From G965205725 sp965205725 (lineage in GTDB: Bacteria > Pseudomonadota > Gammaproteobacteria > Pseudomonadales > Halieaceae), in assembly GCA_965205725.1 (NCBI GenBank), contig OZ242189.1, positions 1,984,001-2,048,000 of the forward strand: a stretch of DNA of 64,000 bases, in the 5' to 3' direction. Under the pieces are notes generated by a model. That model did no database searches. It worked only from the letters and a program-made list of their open reading frames with translations, and was not told where the DNA came from. This document shows, piece by piece, positions 27,591 to 34,954 of the stretch. Within the stretch, counting starts at the first letter, position 1; each line of letters starts with the position of its first letter. A program made the translations under genes and the position numbers.

Positions 27591-27765
27591 ATTTGCCTCC
27601 GATACTAAACGCTATTATGTCTATTGTGTAGAGCCGTAATTGGCATTGTATTACTCTGTGCGTAGATAGATCGCAACACGGATTTCAGCCGCCAGTGCGA
27701 CACATTGAATATCGACGGCCAGTGGGCGAAACTCACGGTCGGCCAAAACCCACTGTGAGATCACA

Positions 27766-28122
27766 ATGCCAAAAACCTGTACCCGACTGACCGAAGCTAA
27801 ACGATACCAGATTTATGAGGGCGTAGCAGAGAAACGCTCACCTCGTGAAATAACCAGCCTGATTAACACACATCACAGTATTGCATCCAGTACCAGAGGC
27901 CCGATTATCGGGCGGGCGGGTAAAGAGCCCCTCATTGCACATATTCCAGGCAAGCAGGCAGAGGTTGGTAAGGATGCCATCAGCAAGCTGCTGGAGCCTG
28001 AGAAAGCGCATTTTCAGAGCCTTGGGTTTGATCGTGGCAGAGAGTTTGCTTATCACGCTCAAATTAAGGAAGCGCCTGGAGTCTGTCGGGCACAACCGTT
28101 CGTAGCAGTAAAAAAGTGTTAA
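27766..28122 (+). pseudogene. IS30-family transposase remnant with internal deletion
   Basis: The N-terminal part LTEAKRYQIYEGVAEKRSPR corresponds to the IS30 HTH start. It then jumps to ALIxHIPGK-like and KDAISKLLEPEKAHFQSLGF plus DRGREFAYHAQI, the region around the second DDE aspartate (usually T.DNG.EFA.H). The intervening DDE core is deleted. Other IS30 scraps occur at 42.8 and 48.5 kb. The remnant separates the TonB receptor gene from dgoK. Confidence 0.75.
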
Positions 28123-28136
28123 GCCCGAGCTCCCGT

Positions 28137-29177
28137 ATGTTTCATTCGACAGCCGACCACTGTTATATCGCTGGCGACTGGGGAACCAGCCATCTGCGCC
28201 TCTTCCTGATCAATGCTGCCACGGGGGAGCCCATTGCCGAAAAACAGGGGCCAGGCATAGGGGTTATCCATAGCACTATTGACAGCACTGTTGATAGCAC
28301 TATTGATAGCACTATTGATAGCACTATGGATAACACAATGAATCAAACGATGGCTAAACAGGATATCCCCGGACTGCTGGCTAATTTAACTGCTGACTGG
28401 CGTGAGCAGTATGCCCCCCGGTCTGCGTTTCTGTGTGGCATGGTGGGCTCAAATATAGGTTGGGTTGACACCGGGTATGTTGAATGCCCGCTATCTCCCA
28501 ATGTGTTAAGCCGTCATCTGGTCCACCTGTCCGCAGACTGCTACCCGGTCGTATTGATACCGGGCATCAAGTGCCAAAGCCCGACCGGTGCCCCTGACGT
28601 CATGCGCGGTGAAGAGACGCAAATCCTGGGGGCACTGGCCTCTGACCCAGAGCTGGGCGAGGGCAGCCGGTTAATCTGTTTGCCGGGCACTCACAGCAAA
28701 TGGGTACTGCTTGAACAGGGTTCGATCAGGCACTTTATCACCAGCCTGGCCGGCGAACTTTTTTCGTTGTTAAACCAACACAGTGTGCTCACTACAGGAG
28801 ACGAATCCGAAGCCTTTAGCCAGGGGCCTGCCGTTAGCCAGGGGCCTGCCTTTAGCGAAGGGGTGAAACGCAGCCTCACCTGCCCGACCACCGACCTGCT
28901 GCATTTGCTCTTCGAAACCCGCAGCCGTCAACTGGAAGCCGGGTTATCGTCAAGCGATGCCGCTTCTTTTCTCTCCGGTTTAATCATCGGGCGGGATATC
29001 AACTCCGCTTTGTCGCTCTTTGGAGACACTGATCTGGCTGTTACTTTTATCGGTCAGCAGGTGTTGACAGGCCTGTATCTGACGGCTGCAGAGATATTGG
29101 GAGCAGGCAGTTCAGCCCTGGATGGTGACACGCTGTCCCGGGCGGGAATACACACACTCTATTTAACGAAACATTGA
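28137..29177 (+). CDS. dgoK: 2-dehydro-3-deoxygalactonokinase
   Basis: Phosphorylates 2-keto-3-deoxygalactonate at O6 in the De Ley-Doudoroff pathway. 346 residues from ATG 28137; a GTG at 28116 would add 7. YIAGDWGTSHLRLFLIN at about 9-25 is the phosphate-binding start of the family, and EETQILGAL and LPGTHSKWVLLEQGSIRHF follow mid-protein. Two internal expansions are odd: a 12-bp repeat coding STIDSTVDSTIDST at about 46-65 and an 18-bp repeat coding SQGPAVSQGPAF near 225, both in presumed surface loops. Stop overlaps the dgoA leader; same operon. Confidence 0.9.
   Translation: MFHSTADHCYIAGDWGTSHLRLFLINAATGEPIAEKQGPGIGVIHSTIDSTVDSTIDSTIDSTMDNTMNQTMAKQDIPGLLANLTADWREQYAPRSAFLCGMVGSNIGWVDTGYVECPLSPNVLSRHLVHLSADCYPVVLIPGIKCQSPTGAPDVMRGEETQILGALASDPELGEGSRLICLPGTHSKWVLLEQGSIRHFITSLAGELFSLLNQHSVLTTGDESEAFSQGPAVSQGPAFSEGVKRSLTCPTTDLLHLLFETRSRQLEAGLSSSDAASFLSGLIIGRDINSALSLFGDTDLAVTFIGQQVLTGLYLTAAEILGAGSSALDGDTLSRAGIHTLYLTKH
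28272..28331. repeat. 12-bp tandem repeat (5 units) inside dgoK
   Basis: AGCACTATTGAT is repeated five times with few changes, keeping the frame (Ser-Thr-Ile/Val/Met-Asp). Changes in copy number would lengthen or shorten a loop without a frameshift. Confidence 0.85.
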
Positions 29178-29194
29178 AAGAACCGAGAACTAAA

Positions 29195-29857
29195 ATGCCA
29201 ATCGATATCGACACATTATTGAGACAGATGCCGGTTATTGCCATTCTCAGGGGCATTACACCCCATGAAATTATCGACGCGGGCACCATCTTGAGCGCCA
29301 ATAACATCAATATTATTGAGGTGCCGCTGAACTCGCCACACCCTTACGAGAGTATTGAGCGGTTGGCTGAGCATTTCAGCGACCGCTGTGTCTGTGGTGC
29401 CGGAACGGTGCTGACGGTAGAGCAGGTAGAGCGGGTTTTCCAGGCAGGTGGAAGGTTGATTGTGTCACCCAATACGAACCCTCGCGTCATTCGCCGAACG
29501 CTGGAGTTGGGTATGATTCCTGTGCCTGGCTTTGCCACTCCAACTGAAGCGTTTAGCGCCAGTGACGCCGGCGCAACCTTGCTCAAACTTTTTCCCGCTT
29601 CACTGATGGGTGTCGACTATCTCCAGGCCCTTGCGACAGTGCTGCCTGCCACTGTTCGTATCGTCGCCACGGGAGGAATCAATGCCGGCAATATGTCTGA
29701 CTGGTTAGCGGCAGGGGCGACAGGCCTGGGTATTGGCGGCGATCTTTATCGCCCCGGCCTCGCTCAGCAGAAGCTGGAAGAACGCGCTATTCAATTGGTT
29801 AATAGCTATGCCGCTTTCAAGAAAAATAACCCGGAGCCTGTCGGGGCTGACCGCTGA
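29195..29857 (+). CDS. dgoA: 2-dehydro-3-deoxy-6-phosphogalactonate aldolase
   Basis: Class I aldolase that splits KDPGal to pyruvate and glyceraldehyde 3-phosphate. 221 residues from ATG 29195; a TTG at 29174 overlapping the dgoK stop is an alternative. PVIAILRGITPHEII at about 11-25 includes the catalytic Glu/Arg strand region, VCGAGTVLTVEQV at about 67, LIVSPNTN at about 87, and ATLLKLFPASLMGVDYL at about 126 holds the Schiff-base lysine (KLFPA). The paired dgoK argues for the galactonate rather than the gluconate enzyme. Genes for the dehydrogenase and dehydratase steps are not in the window. Confidence 0.92.
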   Translation: MPIDIDTLLRQMPVIAILRGITPHEIIDAGTILSANNINIIEVPLNSPHPYESIERLAEHFSDRCVCGAGTVLTVEQVERVFQAGGRLIVSPNTNPRVIRRTLELGMIPVPGFATPTEAFSASDAGATLLKLFPASLMGVDYLQALATVLPATVRIVATGGINAGNMSDWLAAGATGLGIGGDLYRPGLAQQKLEERAIQLVNSYAAFKKNNPEPVGADR

Positions 29858-29955
29858 AATCCGCGCTCCCTGTCTTAGCTTGATTATCAAATTACAGGGA
29901 ACTACAGTCCGTCTATGTCTATGGCACAGGGAAAATCTATTCCTGTTAATAGCGC

Positions 29956-29962
29956 GTTAGGC
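29956..29962 (+). other. integron-type R' core site (GTTAGGC), left edge of the cassette array
   Basis: GTTAGGC follows GCGC and precedes the first cassette gene. The cassette ends with GCCTAAC (30491-30497), complementary to this start, as required for a circularisable gene cassette. No complete attC or attI is evident immediately to the left (29858-29955), and no integrase gene is present. Confidence 0.6.
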
Positions 29963-29979
29963 ATTTATAGGAGAAAAAC

Positions 29980-30249
29980 GTGCCATCATTATCAACATTT
30001 TATGGAATTATCGTTTACATGTATTTCATGGATAATAAGCAACATAGCCTTCCGCATATTCATGTCAAATATCAAGAACATGAGGTGGTTGTATCTATAC
30101 CTGATGGTGATATTCTCGAAGGAAGTATACCATCGTCAAAAATGAAACTGCTTCAAGCCTGGGTTGAAATACATAAAGATGAATTGGTGGCTGATTGGGC
30201 ATTAGCAGTGTCTGGGGAGCAGCCATATAAAATAGAACCGTTGAGGTAA
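29980..30249 (+). CDS. DUF4160-domain protein (cassette gene)
   Basis: An 89-residue protein with the DUF4160 pattern: a short strand near the start, then HSLPHIHVKYQEHEVVVSIP at about 22-41 and DGDILEGSIPSSKMKLLQAW at about 42-61. GTG start with AGGAG a few bases upstream. It is followed after 4 bp by a DUF2442 gene. DUF4160-DUF2442 pairs are frequent in cassette arrays and have been suggested to be toxin-antitoxin-like; activity here is unknown. It lies between core sites 29956 and 30491, so both genes form one cassette. Confidence 0.8.
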   Translation: MPSLSTFYGIIVYMYFMDNKQHSLPHIHVKYQEHEVVVSIPDGDILEGSIPSSKMKLLQAWVEIHKDELVADWALAVSGEQPYKIEPLR

Positions 30250-30253
30250 GGCA

Positions 30254-30496
30254 ATGAACCCAAGAATAAAAGAAGTTTCAACCACTGATGGTTATCAGCT
30301 AAACCTCTTGTTTACTAATGGTGAAAGAGGGATTTATGATTGCTCCAATATTCTTGATTTTGGAGTATTCAAGGAGCTAAAAAACAAACATTATTTTATT
30401 CAAGCTAGCGTAATTGATGGCACAGTTGTGTGGCCTCATGAACAAGATATTTGTCCCGATACGTTATACTTAGATTCAATAAAAGAAAATGCCTAA
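30254..30496 (+). CDS. DUF2442-domain protein (cassette gene)
   Basis: An 80-residue protein typical of DUF2442: MNPRIKEVSTTDGYQLNLLF at the start, then GERGIYDCSNILDFGVFKEL, and VVWPHEQDICPDTLYLDS near the end (W.....D..P..LY is the family hallmark). Its stop lies in the R'' core of the following attC, the usual tight packing of cassettes. Probably a partner of the DUF4160 protein just upstream (4-bp gap). Confidence 0.85.
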   Translation: MNPRIKEVSTTDGYQLNLLFTNGERGIYDCSNILDFGVFKELKNKHYFIQASVIDGTVVWPHEQDICPDTLYLDSIKENA

Positions 30497-30566
30497 CAAG
30501 GCACTCCAGCGGACGGTGAACTTCACCCGTTAGAACGGACACCTCAACCTAACGAGGAGTCCACCG

Positions 30567-30926
30567 ATGCCGAGGTACAATCAACCAAGGAAAACCTGGC
30601 AGTACAGTAACGAGTTCAAAGCAAAAGCCGTAGAGCTTACGCATTTGGATGATATTAAAATCAAGGATGTCGCAAAGACCTTAGACATTCACCCTTTCAT
30701 GCTATCGCGGTGGCGAAAGGAGTACCGAGAAGGAAAGATCGTGGCTAGCAAGAAAAAAGTCACAAGTCTGAGCAAGGAAAAGAAAGAATTGGATCGCCTT
30801 AAGAAGCTGGAAAAGGAAAATGCTCGACTTCGGCAGGAGAACGACCTGCTAAAAAAGTGGCAACGGTATCTGGCGGAACAACATCAGAAAGATTTGGATT
30901 TATCCAAAGATATGGGCGAGAGCTAG
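30567..30926 (+). CDS. IS3-family transposase OrfA
   Basis: A 119-residue DNA-binding subunit: HTH_Tnp region WQYSNEFKAKAVELTHLDD, then LDIHPFMLSRWRKEY, then a leucine-zipper-like coil KELDRLKKLEKENARLRQEN. An A6G run at 30851-30857, followed by the orfB frame, fits the programmed -1 frameshift that makes the OrfAB transposase. Confidence 0.93.
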   Translation: MPRYNQPRKTWQYSNEFKAKAVELTHLDDIKIKDVAKTLDIHPFMLSRWRKEYREGKIVASKKKVTSLSKEKKELDRLKKLEKENARLRQENDLLKKWQRYLAEQHQKDLDLSKDMGES

Positions 30927-31744
30927 GCGTCAGATACCTTTGCAACTGGCTAGGCGTTTCACGTAGTGGTTACTACGACTGGATGAAGCGAAAGCCGAGC
31001 AACAGAGCCAGGGAAGATATTGAATTGATAGAGCAGATTCGCACTGTGCATTCAAAAAGCCGCGAGACCTATGGCAGCCCCCGTGTGCACCGTAGCCTTC
31101 AGCAAGCTGGTGTGCGTGTAGGAGAGAAGCGGGTAGCGCGACTCATGCGTGAATCGGGAATCAAGGGTCGGGTGGTTACAGTGACTCGGAGAACACCCAG
31201 GCTCAGACAGTTTCAGCAGAGTGGTAATAACCTTCGTCACAATGCACCGCCACCGGTGGCGTGTGATGAGCAATGGGTTGCTGATCTGACATACATCAAA
31301 GTCGGCAATAACTATCAGTATCTGATTACAATCATGGATGTCTATTCACGCCGGATCCTGGGCTGGTCGCTCTCTGATAGCCGAACAGCTGACGATGTGC
31401 TGCCCCTGCTTAGGCGCGTCATTCGAAGGCGCCAACCATCGCCAGGATTGATATTTCATACTGACCGGGGAATTGAGTTTATGGCTTATGCAATTCAGGA
31501 TGAGCTGGAAAAGTATGGTTTAAGACGCAGCTACAATCGTCTTGGCCATTGCACAGATAATGCGCATATGGAATCGTTTTACCACAGCCTGAAAGGGGAG
31601 CAGATCAGAGGCCGAAAATACGAGAACACAGATGTTCTGCGAGTAGCATTGTCTTCCTATATCGATGGGTTTTACAATCGAGCCAGATTACATTCAGGGA
31701 TTGGATACACTAGCCCTATTAACTATGAAAAGCGAGCGGCGTAA
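30857..31744 (+). CDS. IS3-family transposase OrfB (integrase core)
   Basis: The catalytic part has the HTH_21 region (RETYGSPRVHRSLQQ), then WVADLTYI with the first Asp, GLIFHTDRGIEF with the second, and the final Glu in NAHMESFYHSLKGE. All three DDE residues are visible. It overlaps orfA in the -1 frame and is most likely made as the OrfAB fusion from 30567 by slippage at A6G (30851-30857). Length and ends look complete. Confidence 0.93.
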   Translation: MATVSGGTTSERFGFIQRYGRELGVRYLCNWLGVSRSGYYDWMKRKPSNRAREDIELIEQIRTVHSKSRETYGSPRVHRSLQQAGVRVGEKRVARLMRESGIKGRVVTVTRRTPRLRQFQQSGNNLRHNAPPPVACDEQWVADLTYIKVGNNYQYLITIMDVYSRRILGWSLSDSRTADDVLPLLRRVIRRRQPSPGLIFHTDRGIEFMAYAIQDELEKYGLRRSYNRLGHCTDNAHMESFYHSLKGEQIRGRKYENTDVLRVALSSYIDGFYNRARLHSGIGYTSPINYEKRAA

Positions 31745-31818
31745 ACGTGTCCGTTTTATCGGGTGATGATCACCGGCTACGCCGTCGGCTGAATTCAAAC
31801 GTTATGCGCAATTGAGCC

Positions 31819-32463
31819 ATGTCGATTAGCACAGATGAGGAGAAGTTATTTTTAGCCTGGCAGGAATGCCGCAATGGATTTGTACGGGATGGTGTCGTCT
31901 CTGAGGAAAGTTTCTTAAAATCAAAACACCGTATTGTATTCATTCTTAAAGAAGTGAATGACGTAGGTGGCGGTGGATGGGATCTCCGAGAATTTGTGCG
32001 GGAAGGTGGTCGGCGACAAACCTGGAACAATATAGCTAGATGGGTTCACGGTATAAATCATTTACCTGAAGTCTACAATTGGGATCAGTACTCAGATATA
32101 TCTGAAGACTTTCGGAGAGAAAATCTTCAAGAGATATGTGTGATGAATCTCAAAAAATCTCCGGGGACCCACACAACAGAATATGCGGCACTAAAGACGG
32201 TAGCCCATGAGGATAGTGACAATCTTAGAGCACAGTATTCCTTGTACAATCCAAAGTTAACGATTTGTTGTGGAACTGCCGATTTGTTTAAAGAAGTCAT
32301 TGGTCATAACGACCTGCAATGGTATAGAACGTCTAAAGGAATTTGGTGGTACAAAGGAAAGCCAGGCAGTAACGTGGTTTCTTTTGCTCATCCCGAAGCG
32401 AGAGTCCAAAGTTCACTTTTACTTTATGGGCTACTAGATGCGGTTAGTGAAATTTGCGCATAA
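31819..32463 (+). CDS. unknown 214-residue cassette protein (uracil-glycosylase-like outline)
   Basis: The only gene of a well-defined cassette (start core GTTATGC at 31801, end core GCATAAC at 32458). I do not recognise a named family. HRIVFILKEVNDVGGGGWDL at about 37-56, TICCGTADLFKEVI at about 150 and VVSFAHPEAR at about 187 have the spacing of a uracil-DNA-glycosylase-like fold: a phosphate-binding loop after the first strand, a middle strand ending in a small residue, and a late HP motif. A DNA-repair or defence role would follow if so. This is inference. The stop codon TAA lies inside R''. Confidence 0.7.
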   Translation: MSISTDEEKLFLAWQECRNGFVRDGVVSEESFLKSKHRIVFILKEVNDVGGGGWDLREFVREGGRRQTWNNIARWVHGINHLPEVYNWDQYSDISEDFRRENLQEICVMNLKKSPGTHTTEYAALKTVAHEDSDNLRAQYSLYNPKLTICCGTADLFKEVIGHNDLQWYRTSKGIWWYKGKPGSNVVSFAHPEARVQSSLLLYGLLDAVSEICA

Positions 32464-32533
32464 CAATCGCATGCAGCCGGACAAATTTGCTGCGCTTCGC
32501 TTGCAAATTTGCCGCTGATGCGGGGCGTTAGAC
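32458..32533 (+). repeat. attC recombination site
   Basis: R'' GCATAAC (32458-32464) is the complement of this cassette's own start GTTATGC (31801). R' is GTTAGAC (32527-32533). Between them CAAATTTGCTGCGC and CGCTTGCAAATTTG form a near-perfect hairpin. 76 bp, canonical. Confidence 0.9.
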
Positions 32534-32562
32534 CATCAAAAATTAAATTTGGGAGCCACTAA

Positions 32563-32991
32563 ATGATTAAAAAAGGAGTAGCTACATTACTATTGGCTTT
32601 TGGTATTTCACACTTCGCATATGCTCAAAGTGATATATCAGATTTGCATCAGAAAACAGCCGTTCCTAATAACGCTAGGTACGACATTGTTCAGTCAGAA
32701 TTGGCAGCCAAATGGACGTTTCGTGTAGATCGTTATTATGGAAAAGTTTCACAACTCGTTAGAACATCTGATGATGGCAATGCTTGGGAAAATATGCCAG
32801 TTAAGGGCTTACCAAAAATATCAATTGCCACAAAACCAAAATTTTTAATTTTTACATCTGGTCTTGCTGCACGTCATACATATTTACTTGATACGGTATC
32901 AGGAAAAACGTGGACGCTCACAACGGCAACCGTTCTTGTGGAGAAAGGGGAGCCTGTAAAGGTTACTTATTGGGAACCATTTGAAAATTAA
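32563..32991 (+). CDS. secreted hypothetical protein (cassette gene)
   Basis: A 142-residue protein with a clear signal peptide, MIKKGVATLLLAFGISHFAYA, cleaved before QSD, so likely periplasmic. The rest is beta-rich: KWTFRVDRYYGKVSQLVRT and FLIFTSGLAARHTYLLDTVS suggest a small barrel or blade with a repeated 'display value then label' pattern. Not recognised. The cassette start core is GTTAGAC and the end core GTCTAAC (complementary), so it is a bona fide cassette. Confidence 0.75.
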   Translation: MIKKGVATLLLAFGISHFAYAQSDISDLHQKTAVPNNARYDIVQSELAAKWTFRVDRYYGKVSQLVRTSDDGNAWENMPVKGLPKISIATKPKFLIFTSGLAARHTYLLDTVSGKTWTLTTATVLVEKGEPVKVTYWEPFEN

Positions 32992-32996
32992 CACTG

Positions 32997-33084
32997 GTCT
33001 AACAAGGCAAATGCACTCAGACAGTAAAAAGCGCCGCTCCTTCGTCGCTCTGCTTTCTACTGCCGGTGATTTGCGGCGTTAGAA
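32997..33084 (+). repeat. attC recombination site
   Basis: R'' GTCTAAC (32997-33003) pairs with the start of its cassette (GTTAGAC, 32527); R' is GTTAGAA (33078-33084). The arms GCAAATGCACTCAGACAGTA and TACTGCCGGTGATTTGC pair with the extra unpaired bases typical of attC. 88 bp. Confidence 0.88.
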
Positions 33085-33096
33085 CTCATAAGAATA

Positions 33097-33237
33097 ATGA
33101 TGAAGAAACTACATATTGCAATTTCTGCAAATAGGATAAACGAGACAATAAACGATTACACTATTCGCCTAGGTGTCGAACAGAGGTGGCCCCAGAAATC
33201 TGAACAGCGCTGTAAGTGGATTCCCTGCCTGACTTAG
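33097..33237 (+). pseudogene. VOC/glyoxalase-like cassette gene cut by an IS3 element
   Basis: ATG 33097 opens MMKKLHIAISANRINETIND then YTIRLG, the first beta-alpha unit of a vicinal-oxygen-chelate (glyoxalase/bleomycin-resistance) protein, where an I-E-T-V-DY-RLG pattern is usual. At about 33174 the IS begins, and the frame runs into it and stops at 33237. The DNA right of the IS (34465-34555) does not resume the gene, so the rest has been lost. Confidence 0.55.
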
Positions 33238-33270
33238 GGCATCGTATTGCCCGTACTCAGGAGAATCGAC

Positions 33271-33573
33271 ATGGCCAGAAGACCTCGCCGTAATCACTCA
33301 CCCCAGTTCAAGGCCAAAGTGGCTCTGGATGCCGTCAAAGGCGAACAGACGGCAGCGGAGCTGTCCCAGCGCTTCGATGTACACCCCAACCAGATTACCC
33401 AGTGGAAGACGCAGTTGTTGGAGCGCTCTGCCGATGTATTTGGCGGTGGGGAGTCCAAGGAGCCTCGGGTGGATGTGAAGACACTCCATGCCAAAATTGG
33501 AGAGCTGACGCTGGAAAATGATTTTTTAGAAGGTGCGCTCAACAAGGCGGGATTGCTGAGCGAAAAACGATGA
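33271..33573 (+). CDS. IS3-family transposase OrfA
   Basis: A 100-residue helix-turn-helix subunit: RRNHSPQFKAKVALDAVKGE, then LSQRFDVHPNQITQWKTQLL, then a coiled segment LHAKIGELTLENDFLEGAL. ATG 33271 is preceded by AGGAGA. Stop overlaps the OrfB start (ATGA), so OrfB can be made by coupling or frameshift. Confidence 0.93.
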   Translation: MARRPRRNHSPQFKAKVALDAVKGEQTAAELSQRFDVHPNQITQWKTQLLERSADVFGGGESKEPRVDVKTLHAKIGELTLENDFLEGALNKAGLLSEKR

Positions 33574-34397
33574 TCGACCGCAACCACAAACTGCCGATCA
33601 GTCGGCAGGCCAAACTACTGGATATCAGTCGAGGCACTGTGTACTACCCGCCCAAACCAGTCAGTCCTCGCAATCAGATGTTGATGAATCGGATTGACCG
33701 TCTGCACTTGGAGCTGCCGTTCGCCGGTGCCCGGATGCTACGGGATCTACTGCGCCAAGAAGGCCACAAGGTGGGCCGCTCGAAAGTCGCCAGGCTTATG
33801 AGGGTCATGAGCATTGAAGCGCTGTATCGCAAGCCCAAGACCACACGGCGACACCCAGGGCACAAAGTCTATCCGTACCTGCTGCGTAATCTGGCGGTGA
33901 CTCGATCCAACCAGGCGTGGGCGATGGACATCACGTACATTCCGATGGCTCGTGGATTTGTCTACCTGGCAGCCGTCGTGGATTGGTATTCTCGGCGAGT
34001 CTTATCCTGGAAGGTCTCCACCACCATGGATGTGTACTTCTGTCTGGAGGCGGTGGAGGAAGCCATGGAGCACCATGGCAAGCCGGAGATTATGAATACC
34101 GACCAGGGCAGCCAGTTCACCAGCCAGGCCTTCACCGGTCTGCTGAAGGAAAATGGTATCCAGATCAGCATGGATGGCAAAGGCGCCTGGCGGGACAATG
34201 TGTTTGTTGAACGCCTATGGCGATCGCTGAAGTACGAGGAAGTCTACCTGCATGCGTATGACACGGTCTCGGCTGCCAAGGCAGGACTGGATCGCTACTT
34301 TCGGTTCTACAACAACCGGCGACCTCACAGCAGTCTTGACCGACAAACACCGGATCAGTTTTACTATGAATCGCTGCCACTACCCACGGCAGCTTAA
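33570..34397 (+). CDS. IS3-family transposase OrfB (integrase core)
   Basis: A 275-residue catalytic subunit. LPFAGARMLRDLLRQEGHKV is the HTH_21 segment. The DDE residues appear in AMDITYIPMARGFVYLAAV (first Asp), EIMNTDQGSQFTSQAF (second) and DNVFVERLWRSLKYEEVY (Glu), and YNNRRPHSSLDRQTPDQFY is near the end. All key residues are present and the gene looks complete. Confidence 0.93.
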   Translation: MIDRNHKLPISRQAKLLDISRGTVYYPPKPVSPRNQMLMNRIDRLHLELPFAGARMLRDLLRQEGHKVGRSKVARLMRVMSIEALYRKPKTTRRHPGHKVYPYLLRNLAVTRSNQAWAMDITYIPMARGFVYLAAVVDWYSRRVLSWKVSTTMDVYFCLEAVEEAMEHHGKPEIMNTDQGSQFTSQAFTGLLKENGIQISMDGKGAWRDNVFVERLWRSLKYEEVYLHAYDTVSAAKAGLDRYFRFYNNRRPHSSLDRQTPDQFYYESLPLPTAA

Positions 34398-34555
34398 ACC
34401 CAGTGCAGGCATACACTTATAGAATTGGGATTGCTGTTCAAATAACCGGGGCCACCTCTGTGCAGATATTCATGACTTCTACAAATATATTCTATTTCGA
34501 GCCAATCAACACCAAACTACAACAATCTTTACTCAAGACAAATAAAACACCGTTT

Positions 34556-34933
34556 TTACTTTTTGGCGATGATTTCTAATTCCACCTTGGCTTTTGGTGG
34601 TGGCAATTGACAAATAACAGTAGTGTTTGCCGGTAAAATGTCTGCAAACTTTTCACTCAGCAACTCTGCCAAAGGTTTAACATATTCTCTATCGGTTAAA
34701 TAGGCTCGGCAAATGAGTACGTTGGATAGCGAAGCACCTGCTTGTTGAAGCGCATTTTCAACTGTCGAAAATGCAAAGTTTAACTGCTCCTCTATTGAAT
34801 CGGAAAACGTTCCCGTTTCAGGGTTCATACCCGTCGTCCCAGAAACCACAACAAAATCATCATCAACCACGGCACGTGAATAACTTGCCATTTCTTCGGA
34901 TTTTGTTCCAGAACTAATAGTTTTTCGTGACAC
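34556..34933 (-). CDS. RidA-family enamine/imine deaminase
   Basis: A 125-residue member of the Rid/YjgF family, which hydrolyses reactive imines to ketones and ammonia. SRAVVDDDFVVVSGTTGMNP sits at about 19-38, the catalytic Arg is in NVLICRAYLTD at about 95-105, and a C-terminal Glu is in KVELEIIAKK. Last gene of the minus-strand cluster, 21 bp after the FAD oxidase, whose imine product would be its natural substrate. It belongs to a Rid subgroup outside the RidA core (inference). Confidence 0.9.
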   Translation of the reverse strand: MSRKTISSGTKSEEMASYSRAVVDDDFVVVSGTTGMNPETGTFSDSIEEQLNFAFSTVENALQQAGASLSNVLICRAYLTDREYVKPLAELLSEKFADILPANTTVICQLPPPKAKVELEIIAKK

Positions 34934-34954
34934 ATCAATCTCCTGTTTCTAGGG

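Larger units (their letters stand above)
30517..31772 (+). mobile_element. IS3-family element, 1256 bp
   Basis: Ends begin TGAACTTCACCCG (left) and TGATCATCACCCG (right, complement). The inverted repeats run about 26 bp with four mismatches through AACGGACAC. It carries orfA and orfB in -1 register. CGG flanks both ends to within one base, which would fit a 3-bp target duplication. It looks intact and possibly active. Confidence 0.85.
30491..31807 (+). repeat. attC site split by an IS3-family insertion
   Basis: Left half 30491-30516 starts GCCTAACAAGGCACTCCAGC. Right half 31773-31807 has GCCGTCGGCTG and ends AACGTTATGC. Joined, they give a classic short (about 60 bp) attC with R'' GCCTAAC, R' GTTATGC and a pairing stem (CAGCGGACGG against CCGTCGGCTG). 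The IS occupies the loop. Confidence 0.75.
33174..34464 (+). mobile_element. IS3-family element (second, different type)
   Basis: Inverted ends ACAGAGGTGGCCCC at 33180-33193 and complement at 34448-34461; outermost bases TG...CA at about 33174 and 34464. It carries complete orfA and orfB with an ATGA overlap. Target duplication not seen, in line with a deletion on the right side. Confidence 0.85.

Noticed and set aside
29880..29955. attI or attC site left of the first cassette
   Set aside because: Only the R' core is clear; no R'' or paired arms could be made out, so only the core was annotated.
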